A stretch of 64,000 bases of DNA, taken from contig CM059586.1 in NCBI GenBank assembly GCA_030407085.1, positions 91,943,501 to 92,007,500 on the forward strand. Reading direction: 5' to 3'. This stretch comes from Trichopria drosophilae. Taxonomy: Eukaryota > Arthropoda > Insecta > Hymenoptera > Diapriidae. The position numbers and the translations under genes were made by a program. The notes below the pieces were generated by a model. That model did no database searches and was not told the DNA's origin. It saw only the letters and a list, made by a program, of their open reading frames with translations. Position 1 is the stretch's first letter; every line of letters starts with the position of its first letter. Shown piece after piece: positions 44,860-56,013 of the stretch.

Positions 44860-45083
44860 AATTTTGTTTAATCGTACGTTTTCCAACGTATTTTAATGCA
44901 CTGATTACCAATCTTATAGTGAAAATTAGCGACAAGGTCATCTTCAAGGTCAAAGCTAGAAACATCGTGTTATTTTGTGGTCCTCAATTTCTGTATCATA
45001 TATTTTCCTACATATTTTGATCAGCTGATTGCAAATGTCAGAATGAAAATTGGCTACAAGGTCATCTTCAAGGTAAAAAAAAT
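44860..45083 (+). repeat. Two tandem units with TCAAGGTCA words
   Basis: Two units about 120 bases apart end in ACAAGGTCATCTTCAAGGTC and begin with ACCTCAAATTTTG or TCCTCAATTTCTG. TCAAGGTCA equals the extended half-site of FTZ-F1/ERR-type nuclear receptors. It occurs here as part of a repeat, so binding is only a possibility. Confidence 0.5.
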
Positions 45084-45089
45084 ATTTAC

Positions 45090-45850
45090 AAATTAGTTTT
45101 ACTATTTAAATACTAGAATCTGTCACACCTATGTTTTTATTTGTTTTTTATATTTAAATCGTTGCCTTGACTACCTAATTTATCGATGTTACTATTCAGA
45201 TAGTAAAATTCAGTAAAAACGATAGCGGTGTCTTATCCCACTATCTAGTTAGTAGTTCCTTCGTTAACTGTTACATTTTTCCAGTGGATTTTTACATATT
45301 TTATTTTATTGACAAAAATATGCTGTATTTGGGAGGATTCTTCTCATTCCATTGTTTATTCTACAACATGGTATCAAAAGTAAATGTTCATAATCTAAGA
45401 GGATTTTCATTTTTAGAAGAACATTCTCCTGGTTTTAAGAATATATTTTTGGTAAAAGAAGAATCTTTTATTAAGAAGTACTGTTCCGACGATTGACAAC
45501 AATTTTTTCTACGTTACAACTTGAGCGATATTAAATCCTAACCGACATAGTGGCGTCTAAGATACATAGTTTCAAAAAAATAAAGTAAAAGTCGTAAAAG
45601 TACAGAAAGTTCAACCCAAAACACAAGAAATATTGCATTTTTTTGGTACTTATTTACTTGTAGTCACTGGCTCTCTGCGAACATTCATAGTCATTGTCGG
45701 TAGCAGCAAGAAAATAATACATTGTTTTTTTTGTATAATAACTGGTAGCATTGATATAAGATAATAACTTAGAATTTGAAATGTGGTATTCTCTGATTTT
45801 TGTATCTGTTCGAGGTAAAATTATATTCGTTACAGGTTAATGCGTATAAC
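45090..45850. other. AT-rich sequence, nothing recognised
   Basis: The 70-codon frame at 45284-45496 starts at GTG, has AT-driven composition and shows no motif. Confidence 0.4.
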
Positions 45851-45854
45851 ATTC

Positions 45855-46203
45855 TTTATATTTATTATTTTATTTATTCATTTATTTATTAACGGGCGGA
45901 ATCACTAAATTATTACAACATTCGTAAAGTGTTACGAGAGCTGCAGATCGACTTAAGAAGATGGCGCCATATTCACATTTGTGTATGAAATTTAGGAGCT
46001 GCAGAAACCTACTCCAAGTACAGCAGCGGTCATGAGTAGATTTCCGCCAGATAAACAATATTTTCGAAACGTAAATAAACAACGTGACTCGTCTTACTAA
46101 ACTGCTGCTTGAAAACGAAATCGAAAAATCCGCCGTACGGGGATCGAACTCACGACCTACGACTGCGTAGTCCAGTGCGTTACCGCTTGAGTCATGTAGC
46201 CGA
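45855..46203 (-). mobile_element. tRNA-derived SINE
   Basis: On the minus strand the 5' head (from about 46202) reads CTCAAGCGGTAACGCACTGG, then a GTCGTAGGTC segment, then GAGTTCGATCCCCG. These fit the A box and B box (GGTTCGANTCC type) of RNA polymerase III promoters at tRNA-like spacing. The acceptor stem does not pair, so it is not a working tRNA gene. A body of about 230 bases follows, ending in a repetitive AATAAATG/AATAAAATAAT tail (complement of 45859-45894), typical of a retroposed SINE. The 66-codon minus frame inside it is meaningless. No second copy lies in the window. Confidence 0.7.
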
Positions 46204-46209
46204 TATTAA

Positions 46210-47325
46210 AACATTTCAAAATTGTTGTATTTACACATGCAATTGAACAAAAGTGATCGTTAAAGCCAATGTTTTTTAACAGGGTTAGAATCTGATCTAT
46301 ACGGAAAATGAAAGCCTAGTTGATCATCACGAACTTCCACATACGGCCAAGAAAGTTGTCAGCAGTTACAAATCTGCAAGTCACTAGGAAAAAAAAATAA
46401 ATTCTTAACGCAATAACAACAGGGAATAAATCGAATTTCACTATTATTTATTTAATGCATTTTTGGAAAATAAAGAATGAACAGAAACTGTAACAAAAAT
46501 TCGCGCATTCTAAAAATCAGCATACCTTAGGTAGTAACCACATTACAAGGAATCGAATGAAAAGACGAAAAGCAAGAATTTTTGACAGTGTCTGTTGAAT
46601 CTCCGTAAAAGGAGGTCACATTAAAAAGTTGTATATTATAAAAAAATACATTAAATAAATATTAGTGAAATGTTATTCCTTCCATGGTGTCATTGTGTCA
46701 AGAATATCATTCCAATTTTGGGTCCTGAGATGATTTTCTTGGCCATATGTAGAAGTTTGCGATGACTCAGGAGTTGTTGTCAAATGATCAGCAGATATTA
46801 TTGGTTGTCGGATTTCGGTGATCCTATTTTATTTTTAATGGAAGTTGTCATTTTTCCATATGCCCTTATTCCCAGACATCTCCAGAATATTCTAAGAATA
46901 ATACATATAGAATATCTCGAATGAAATATTCTCAGAATGTCTCATCTGCAATGTCCTGCAATATTTTATGAGCAACATTCGGGCGACATCAAGTTTGAAA
47001 TGTTGTGAGACATTTCTATTGTTATGTTTGTGGAATACAAATGAAATGATAAATACTTTTCGATCGGTTCTTTATAAATAGTGGAAAATATTGTCCTCAT
47101 ATATATGAACTCACTTCATGCATACTTCATCTTCATCATAGTTTATAATTTACTATATCTTACTCAATCCCTGCCAAGGTTATATGTAACTATCTAATAA
47201 AACAAGTATGGCTAAAGATGCCATGAAAAAATAATAGAAAAAAAATAGTACATTTTATTTGTTCATTCCGAAGTAATGAAAACCCTCGCTTCATTTTTCT
47301 GTTACAAATCTATACATTTCCTTTA
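46210..47325. other. AT-rich sequence, nothing certain
   Basis: Around 46870-47010, GAATATTCTAAGAATA, AGAATGTCTC and AGACATTTC words recur and may be a decayed inverted-repeat element. There is no gene. Confidence 0.35.
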
Positions 47326-47329
47326 TCGA

Positions 47330-47870
47330 GGACAGCCGTTTCATAGCTAGCTATCGGACAAGAAGCCGCGAAAACATCTAGCATTGTTAGCGCCACAAAT
47401 CGGAAATGGAAGCTCGAATGATCGGGCGTGGGAAAAAGGGGGTTGGAGACCAAGACAAAGACACTCAAACCGGGCGCACCTAAAGTTTAGCCGGCACTTT
47501 GATCGGTAACTTCGTTTATACGACGACGCTGGGCAGACCGTTAGGAAACACCGATAACACCGTTGACGGAAATATCGACTTTTGAGCTGCCGCAAGGGCG
47601 AACTCGCGTCCTGCTTTTACCCCTTAACCTTAGCACTCTATCTCTTTCTCCCACCATTCCGCCGATGTCGGTTCCGATCGTTTCTTCGTCATCGTTCGAA
47701 AGTGAACTTTGAGCCAGCAAGGTGGGTGAATGCCGGGAAATAGGAGAGAATATCCGAAAAACTCCGACAGCCGAGCTGGAAAAACCCGCATATATATAGT
47801 CGAACAGAAAGGTCTAATGCGCAAGAACGGCCAGTAGCGATATTAAGCGTATCGGAAAATCGAATGGGAA
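47330..47870. other. GC/CpG-rich unique island with TATA-like word
   Basis: About 540 bases of GC-rich unique DNA contain GCCGGCACTTTG, GACGACGCTGGGC and CATTCCGCCGATG. GCATATATATAGTCG near 47789 could be a TATA box. Minus-strand frames of 62-82 codons overlap each other in different phases and show no family. I regard it as a possible promoter or enhancer. Confidence 0.25.
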
Positions 47871-48145
47871 ATAACAAAGGATCAAGAAGCTGCAGATTAA
47901 CTTATTCATTATCTCGTAAGAGCACTTATATGGTTATGATAATCATATTGTACCTTAGAACAGGTAAATATAAAACTATAAATGTTTTTGGTTACGGACT
48001 TGTTGAAGTAAGGTGTGTCCATGACTTGGGAACCCATTTAAAAGTAGTATATAGGTAAATAAAACATGTGCATCAGTAAGATATCATCATTCTGAAAACC
48101 AGGTTTGAGTGTGGAGTCAGCCTAAGTATAAAGCGCTATCCACGT

Positions 48146-48466
48146 TTAGGTAGGAGATTCTTTCAGCTTATTGAGTTCAAAATAGTGAGGATTAACTAAT
48201 CCTAATGACGGGGCTAGTGTCTTTTGGTTATCTCCCAAAATGTTGAGAATATCCTGCGCTTCGCTGTTATGCGAAGCGGAAAGATCGAGAGTAGGAGGAA
48301 CAAGTTGTAAAAGGACTAGGAGGTTCCCAGACGATACTAGCGTCACAGAGGGAGATTAATTCTCTGGACTCAATTAGTTTACACGAAAAATCAGAGAGTT
48401 GGGTGGGAAACATCTGGGTAGTACAGAAGGAAATGTTTTGCACGCATAAATTGTCAAAATGCACAT
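48146..48466 (-). pseudogene. Coding-like minus-strand stretch with one frameshift (unrecognised)
   Basis: Two overlapping minus frames read like one protein joined by a shift near 48300-48340. The first has DFSCKLIESRELISLCDAS, the second LDLSASHNSEAQDILNILGD then SLGLVNPHYFELNKLKE, ending at a TAA (complement of 48146-48148). The composition is protein-like and the GC content is above background. No ATG is present at the upstream edge. I do not recognise it. A decayed transposon or gene copy is likelier than a working gene. Confidence 0.3.
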
Positions 48467-48726
48467 TTCCATTACAATTTTAGAGAGAAGGGCAACTTAA
48501 AATATAGGACAAAATAACAAAAATAAAAATAATGTAAGGTTAGGTCAGGGGGCTGGCAGTGCTTTGTCACGCTATAGAAACTTTATTCATTTTGTTTGAG
48601 ACAAGTTTCAAAGGAATTGACTAATCCGCGCCATGTCGCCTCAGGCAACATATGCCCCCTACTCCATGTCATTTATTTCCCTTTCCCCATTAATTGAACG
48701 CAATCGGAAGTATTCGAGATTCTTCT

Positions 48727-49630
48727 AGACAAGATAAGACGAGGCGAGACAACACAATAGCTCACAAGACAAGACTAGACCAGACAGGACAAGACCAGGC
48801 AAGACAACTCCAGACTAGACAAGACATGACTAGACAAGACCAGACGAGGCGAGACGAGACAAGACCGGACGAGACAAGATTAGACAATACCATTCAAGAC
48901 AATATGCGACCAGACAAGACAATACTAAACAAGACGAGATAAGACTAGACAAGACCAGGCAAGACGAGACAAGACAATACCACATACGACAAGACCATTC
49001 GGGACAAGACAATACTATACCAGACAAGAGAAGACTGGACAAGACTAGTCCAGGCAAGACTAGACAAAACAAGACGAGAGAATACCAGACGAGAGAAGAT
49101 GGGACAAGATGAGACAATACCAACCAAGATCAGAGCAGACGAGACAAGATACGACCGGACAAGACAATACGAAGCAAGATCAGGCAAGACTAGACAAGAC
49201 ATGACGAGGCGAGACGAGACGAGACAAGACCACATACGACAAGACCATACGGGACAATACAAGACTAGACCAGACAAAACAAGACTGGACGAGACAAGTC
49301 CAGGCAAGACAAGACAAGACCAGTCGAGAAAAGACAAGGCAAGAGGAGACGAGACTAAAGGAGACAAGACAAGACTTAGACAAGACGATACAAAACCATA
49401 TGGGACAGGATAACACCAGACCAGGCGAGACAAGACGAGACCAGAGGAGACAAGACAAAACTTAGATCGGAGGTACAAGACAAGACTTAGTTAGACCAGA
49501 CGAGACAAGACCATAGAAGACAATACAAGACTATACAAGTCTGGACGAAACAAGACGAGACAAGGTAAGCAGAGACGAGACGATACCATTCAAGACACGA
49601 CTAGACCAGACAATACAAGACTAGAAAACT
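48727..49630 (+). repeat. AGACN pentamer satellite, about 900 bp
   Basis: The tract is built of five-base units AGACA, AGACC, AGACG, AGACT and related GGCA or GAGA variants. The plus strand is nearly all A, G and C. Units differ, so it is old or was spread by unequal exchange. All frames on both strands are open for long distances (Asp-Lys-Thr-Arg-Gln repeats on plus, Leu-Val-Ser-Cys on minus, up to 177 codons) only because the repeat has no stop words. Confidence 0.95.
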
Positions 49631-50020
49631 ACCAATTTCAACAATAATTTTATCAACTCCTGGTGCCATTATTATGCACTTAAACGTAAGTTAATTAATG
49701 ATAAAAAATTTGAATAACAGATAGTTGACTTTTAGTGTTATTTCCGGATGCAAAAAGAAAATTCTCAGCTTCTGGAATAATTTTTATTCAGTTAATAGAT
49801 ACGACAAATGAAAAATAATATTCTACATTAATGTAAAATTTAATAGATTGTTTACAGGGTATTTTAATATTTAAGAAATAATTGTTTGACTCTCCCTACT
49901 CTGAATTGTATAAATATAGTTTAAACATTTAAATACTATCTTTCGAAGCCCTCTTTAGTGTTGTAACACTATGCGATTCAGCGGTCTTTACAAATTTACA
50001 AATATAAACCAAGTGTTATT
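49631..50020. other. AT-rich sequence, nothing recognised
   Basis: No gene or repeat is seen between the satellite and the foldback. Confidence 0.4.
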
Positions 50021-50022
50021 TT

Positions 50023-51113
50023 GGTATACCTTTCGAAAGACTACTTCCTCTCACAAAGACGTATTTTTGCCCCCTGATTACGAATATAATAATAAAAAGT
50101 GGCGGTCGGACAAACTGACGCCGCCATCTTGAAATACATGCCAAAAATCGTGTATTTTTTCAGTTTTTTGAGTTTATTTTGAAAAGTACAAATCGTATGA
50201 AAAAATATTTCAAAAAAAAAATGTAGAGCGCAAAATTCTGCACAAAAAAAGGTGATATACATTTTCCCCCTAATGTGAACGAAAAGCTCGTAAATAAGCG
50301 ACGAAAGTGGGCATAATGTGTTTCTGCAATGTATAGGATGTTCAAAAATTCCGAACGCTGCAGAAAGGGGAATTTTCACGTTGTGCACAAGAACACCGTC
50401 ACGTGGGTTCAATTGTCACCCATATTTGTAAGGTTGGAGGTTAGGGTAGTAGAAAAAGGGGGGTCTGGGGGGCGGAGCCCCCCAGGACGCAATCACCCCC
50501 GCGGCTGACGCATTTTCGAATTGATAGAAATAATCAATTGTATATTTTGAAGTCAATGCGTGAACCTCGAGGGTGCCTGCGTGCTGGGGGGCTCCGCCCC
50601 CCGACCCACTTTTGTATACTACCCTAACCTCCAACCCTGCAGGTATGGGTGATAGGCGAACTGAAGACCATGTATTCCGCAACATGCAAGAACAACTGCT
50701 ACCAGGAATTTCGCATACATAAAGTTGCTATCAGCTACGTATTTTCTCTGTATGTAAATGCGTACCCAGAGTGCGCCACGGTGAGACTAGAGAAAATACA
50801 TCACGCCCACATTCGTTACTTATTTACGGGCTTACCGTTCATATTAGGGGAAAAATGTATACAACCTTTTTTGTGCAGAATTTTGCGCTCTACATTTTTT
50901 GTTGGAAACATTTTTTCATACAATTTGTACTTATCAAACTAAACTCAGAGAACTAAAAAAATACACGATTTTTTGCCTTTATTTCAAGATGGCGGCTTCA
51001 GTTTGTCCGATCGCCACTTTTTATTATTATATTCGTAATCAGGGGGCAAAAATACGTTGGAATACGGTAATTCAATTTTTTTTTGAGATGAAGTAGTCTT
51101 TCGAAAGGTTTAC
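50023..51113. mobile_element. Foldback element with GC-only hairpins near its centre
   Basis: The ends are CCTTTCGAAAGACTACTTC and its reverse complement. The arms match for roughly 450-500 bases, including GCCCCCTGATTACGAATAT, ATGGCGGC and AATTTTGCGCTC-type blocks. Near the centre, GGGGGGCGGAGCCCCCC (50467-50483) and its inverse (50586-50602) each form a 7-bp G/C stem with a 3-base loop. The centre is close to ATTGATAGAAATAATCAAT. There is no transposase; the 89-123 codon minus frames are chance frames in the arms. The flanks (TATA left, TTTA right) do not settle the target duplication. Confidence 0.75.
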
Positions 51114-53370
51114 CATTATGGTAATGATTAAGATTTTCTATGATATCTATTATGACGTTATTCTATATATCTAGGCATTTCCATCTAATATGTTAGCTAT
51201 TTTCCGAGGACAGAAGACATGATCTGTATATCTCGTTAAATAAATACCACAGTTAGCCCCATAACATAAATGTTTTTTTTGTATCTTAAAATAAGAGAAA
51301 TAGAAACATGTACTTTAGTCAAATATGAGCAATTGCGTATTTTAAACGATGAAAATACCCATTTCATATTTTTATTCAGTTATGCTCAACTCAAACCCCT
51401 CGTAAATATTATTGTACGAACATTTCGGTTTCAATGGATTAGATTAGCCATCTTGCATAAGAGAAGTTACACATAATCGCCGTACTACGTTCTTGCGCAT
51501 AAATCCATATCATAAGATACCATCATCATACATGTCGTTTAACGAAATATCAATGCTCGTAAAAATTTAAATTTACGTTCAACGATAAATTGCAATGAGT
51601 TACATGAGAGTGGACCATTAGTATCTGTCAAACGAAAAACAACAAAACATTCATCAAAGATAATTAAGTTATCTAGGGTTAAGAAGACCCTTCACTGATT
51701 TCACACTTCAATAACATAACTTTCGAATATCGTTGAAGTGACAGGCAGCAGATATTATTTTTTATTATGGTGTTAAATATACGAAATAATCAATTTGGAA
51801 AAATACAGTTATAAGCTTACATTATGTATGAAACTCACGACAATAAAGTACCTAACTTAACATCAAATTATCGAATTAAAATATATGTATTCATCAACTA
51901 CTTTAAAAATGTTCTTAACGTGTCACTGTATATATATTTGCAAATTATTTAAAGAAAAACATGCTTTCCATTTTGAAACATGTACAACATTGTCCTAATA
52001 GTTTATAATTAAGTCGGGAAAGGAAAGCCAGCCATCTAGGGCAAATTCTTCTGAAAGTCATAATTTTAGTTGAAAATTAAATATTTCGATACGCCAAGAT
52101 CCAAAAACCGACAACGGAGCTCCCGGTTTGCTCACCCTCACGGGCCTGATATTTTTAGCCTAATCTGTAACAATAGAGATTAAATTAAGTTCATTTGTTA
52201 CTAGATTAGGATAGTTTCTGCTACTTCTCAACGAAGTGACAAAATACTAAATTTTACATTTTTGGACGGAGCAAATGAGCAGGATTATTACTCGTTCATT
52301 CAAAAATTGAACTTCTATCTAAAATTATGATTTCCAGACAAACTTCCCCTAGCAGGCTGACACCACAATATTCAAATTGGTTATATTCATTTTCTAAAAA
52401 CAATTTTACTGATCAAGGCGCCTAAACCTCTACAAAGCATTGAGATCCATTTGCAGAATGGAATGGAGCCAATTTTAACCCACCTAAACTTATGACATTC
52501 ATGGCCACTATGTTACGTAAAAAGAATTGATTAAAGCTGTGCTTTTAAATATTTCTGATTTATTGTGTTTAAATAACTAGGAAACGAGATAACACATAAT
52601 ATACGACGTTCTCAAAATAATGAATTGCATCTTGTAGTGCGTTTAGTGTGAAAACAATAAATTTCAGATAATCAAAGAATCAAAGAATGATAACCCGGAA
52701 CGATGCCATTTTATCACAACCGACAGCATTGGATTTATGAAATATTGTTGACGTCATCACATTTGTTTTTGCAGATTATTGCACTGTTGTCCTTGCAAGA
52801 TACTTCCACATGCCATTTGTTACGAATTTATGTTTTTTTCCTTATCTTAAGAAAAATGTGTAAAATATGCCACTTTTAGACAATGCGTTGTGTACATCGT
52901 ACAGATTATGACCCCTTTGTCTTAATTATTATTTCTTGAATGAACTTGAATAAAAATGATGATGATTTTGAAAATAAAAAATGACTACTTTTATACATGG
53001 CATCGTCTGAGTTAAAAAACTTTTTTAACATTTGTTTTCAATGTATCGCACAACATTCACATAAAAGTCAAGCCTTAAATTTGTGACATCTTCAATTATT
53101 CTACATCATACAAGACTTAACCTCAGCTTGAAATCACCCTCATTTTCTTGAATTTAAGTCCGAGAGATGCTCATTGTTTAGTTATATTTTCGAACTAAAT
53201 TCTCAACAGAAAATAAGAGTAATATAGACCTGGAAGTAACCAATCCTAAAATTTTCGGGTATGCTCTTTCGACTGGTCTGATCAAAATTTCATTTACATT
53301 GCTTCAAAAACCAAAAATTAGTCTGTTTCTATTTTTGTGAATTATTTTTCGCATTAATAAAGGCCCGGGC
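51114..53370. other. AT-rich sequence, nothing recognised
   Basis: No gene or repeat is recognised. A slightly GC-richer stretch near 52110-52150 (GGAGCTCCCGGTTTGC, CTCACGGGCC) has no visible function. Confidence 0.4.
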
Positions 53371-53376
53371 TCGATG

Positions 53377-53600
53377 CCTATTCACAATCAAAAGTGCACA
53401 ACAGACATAAACTTCAAGTACACATTTTTTGGTTTGCCCCGAATCAATCTGAAACTTCAATATGTCGAAAAAATAAAGCTTATTGGATCAGTTATGAACA
53501 TTATTGATGAAATTCGTATCTCTGGCATGTTTTTGTGTGTTTTTATGAAATTTAGTGGGACATATCGGATCTGTTCTCTTGAAATTTAAAAATCGAGCCG
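53377..53600 (+). repeat. Dispersed repeat shared with 28485-28690
   Basis: AATCAAAAGTGCACAACAG and CTTCAAGTACACATTTTTTGG align with the earlier copy. The 71-codon frame from ATG at 53374 lies in it and is not a convincing gene. Confidence 0.4.
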
Positions 53601-54269
53601 CAAATTCAAGATGAACGAACCTAAAAAAAACGCATAAACAACACAAAGCAAAAGTGTTGGTCTACTGCTAGGAGTAACAAGGCGAACTGACAGTGAATTG
53701 CCTTATTTTTATTTTTTAACTAAAACCGAAGCTAGAACCCTGTTTCTAATCGAGCTAATTTTCTAACCGTGCTGATCCATCTGAAATCCAGAATAAAACT
53801 TGTTTCTATCCTGATTAAACCGGGTTAATTATACTGGGGTTATATCGGAAAGCTTTACAAACCCGTATACGAAGATTTATTATTTTGCAACATGCCCGAG
53901 ATTAAATCTTTTCGGACTATCTGAATATATAAGATCATGCCATGATCCAATAGCGATAATCCACACATTTTAAAAACCCGATTCGTCCCTGATCAAAATT
54001 AAATAATACTAGTTTATCAGGTGGGGCTAATTTAAATTCAATTATTATTTAATGATGATGTGATAAATAGTTGATAATCTTCCATACAGCAACAGACATC
54101 TTTAAATGCTCTGTAAAAAGTCTTACTATAAGATGTCTTAAATACTTATTACAAAAACTTTTGAAGTGCACCTTTTGTATTAGGAATTTGATGCTCTATA
54201 TATTGTTGAAAGCATGTTTTGTGCGGTTCGTAATAGTAAAATGGGAGGAGCAGAGAAATGGCAAGGTCA
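53601..54269. other. AT-rich sequence, nothing certain
   Basis: Around 53720-53830 ACCCTGTTTCTAATC and TAAACCGGGTTAA-like words suggest a decayed element, but no paired ends were found. Confidence 0.3.
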
Positions 54270-54485
54270 TAAAACAAACCTAATCTAACTAGTCAATATT
54301 CCTTAATAATGTCTCAAAGCATATGCGTGCCCTAAAACTAACCTAACCTAACCAGTCAAAACTCCGGCTATCCTTAATAATGCCTAAAACCATATGCGTG
54401 CCCTAAAACTAACCTAACCTAACCAGTAAAAATTCCGCCAACTCCTAATAGTGACTAAAAAAATATGGTTGCGCAGGGAAATTTA
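54270..54485 (+). repeat. Three tandem units of about 70 bp with CCTAACCTAACC
   Basis: Three units follow one another. Each has a CTAACCTAACCTAACCAGT block (shorter in the first), then AATTCC-like sequence, CCTTAATAATGCC, and CATATGCGTGCCCTAAAAC. CCTAA is the complement of the insect telomere unit TTAGG, but only two to three copies stand in each block. Confidence 0.8.
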
Positions 54486-54550
54486 GTCCGGGGAAATTCT
54501 GACAAGGAAATTACGAAATAATAATAACACTATATATATAAGAATAAAAT

Positions 54551-55140
54551 AAACGGCTTTAAGAAACCGACAGAAAATTGAATGTTGACATTGAAGCATT
54601 AGCTACTTGGTCACGAGAATTTGTACTACATTCAAATGTTTTGAAAACGCAAGCCATTACAATAGGTTCAAGTTATAACTGGGCTAAGGTTAAATTCTTG
54701 AATTTATTTTATTATACTGTATTTTGATTACGCTAGCCTAAACGTCAAATTGCAAAGTTTACTCAATAGCTCTCTTCGATTTATTTTCAAACTTTGACGC
54801 GATCATTGTCCGGCTCCATATTTCAGTAGAACACATTGGCTCTTAATCTCACCACGCTGCAATTATTTCCTTGGTGTTGTTTAATGTTTCAAGTGCTAAC
54901 TACATCGCAGCCTTCTTATTTGCATTCCAGATTTATAAACATCTCAAATTTAACACGATTTGCTAGAAATACGCCTCACGGTATTATCTACCGATTTGCA
55001 GGACTGAATATTTTTCAAATTCATTCAGAATAAATGGTTTTCGTTTTTGGAACACACTGCCTGAAGCACTTAGGAGGACCTGAACTTTGCAAACACTTAA
55101 AACAGATTGTCTAAATCATCTCAGATAAATTATAAATCTT
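54551..55140 (+). pseudogene. LINE (non-LTR) reverse transcriptase C-terminal region
   Basis: Near 54597 one frame reads ALATWSREFVLHSNVLKTQ then AITIGSS, the W-S-x...L-x-x-N-x-x-K-T-x-x-x-x-x-G segment after the catalytic box of Jockey/CR1-type RTs. After a gap with stops, VKLQSLLNSSLRFIFKL and, near 55000, LPICRTEYF and NSFRINGFRFWNTLPEALR match the C-terminal part (x-W-N-x-L-P). About 190 residues are spanned, with stops and frameshifts. The catalytic box itself lies upstream and is not visible. It is dead. Confidence 0.75.
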
Positions 55141-55830
55141 ACGTTATCTCTGCATAGCCTATGCTACTACCATTATTCCTGATTTATCCACGACAGCTCA
55201 TAAACTATTACTGATGCCAAAAATAATCGCTGGGGTCTAACTTTATGTCTAAGGTATCATGAATGTATTATACTCGCCAATATGTAAGAATTCGCCCAGC
55301 AGTCCTTTCTTAGTTTTCAGTTATTTTTGTAATATCTTAAATGTCAACATTGTATCCAATATTATCTATTTAAAATAATAAACATTGCATTTGAATGTAC
55401 TTTTGACACAATGTATTTTTCAAACGATTCTGTTCTTTGGAGTTTTTTGTATTCTGACTTCTTTTCAATTTTATATTATTGTTTGAAATAACAAATGTAG
55501 ATTATTTGGTAGTCTTTCGTTTATTATTTTTTGCGAAGGAGTCACTAGTGCAATAGTTTTTAGGTTTTAATGAATAATGAACACAAATGGAATTATAAAG
55601 AAGTTCACGACAGATAATTCATGTCAGATTGCCTAGATATAGTAACTACATGCATGGGAATAGAAACCTATCTAGAGGGCAACTCCTTATCTGCAAATTA
55701 AAGCAGACATTTTCTCGTGGTTTGAGTAAAAATCAAATTTTTAGTCGACTTTTTCAAGAGTATTATAAACGTCATGGAAAATGCTTTCATAATAGTATTA
55801 CAAATAAAGAATTGTCCTCTATTCAGGACA
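55141..55830 (+). other. Probable LINE 3' region and an unplaced open frame
   Basis: After the RT fragment the DNA is AT-rich without frames until about 55629, where 80 codons are open from a TTG to 55871 (ending PAPSRKTSSIP). Its last codons enter a duplicated LINE tail, so the frame is probably the end of a retroelement protein or chance. No domain recognised. Confidence 0.3.
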
Positions 55831-55833
55831 CTA

Positions 55834-56013
55834 AACCGGCACCATCAAGAAAGACCTCTTCAATCCCCTGACATTTAACAAAATTCACTTTTTGAACAAA
55901 TAAATTACATTACATTACAAATAAATTACAAACCGGCACCATCGAGAAAGACCTCTTCGATCCCCTGAAATTTAACAAAATTCACTTTTTGAACAAATAA
56001 ATTACATTACATT
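55834..56013 (+). repeat. Tandem LINE-type 3' tail with ATTAC units
   Basis: AAACCGGCACCATCAAGAAAG to AAATAAATTACATTACATTAC is followed directly by a second copy, AAACCGGCACCATCGAGAAAG to AATTACATTACATT. They differ at a few sites. A short tail of ATTAC units is characteristic of some LINE 3' ends; the head-to-tail pair suggests two insertions at the same place or a template jump. Confidence 0.6.

Noticed and set aside
46120..46205. A functional tRNA gene on the minus strand
   Set aside because: Boxes A and B are present, but the acceptor stem and anticodon arm do not pair; a long body and tail make it a SINE.
47630..47877. Two minus-strand frames of 62-64 codons
   Set aside because: They overlap each other in different phases in GC-rich DNA and neither shows a family motif.
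48694..49478. Long open frames on both strands (up to 177 codons)
   Set aside because: They follow from the AGACN satellite, which contains no stop words in several frames; the predicted peptides are simple repeats.
53355..53380. CCCGGGCTCGATGCC as a tRNA T-arm
   Set aside because: The stem does not form and no other tRNA part is present.
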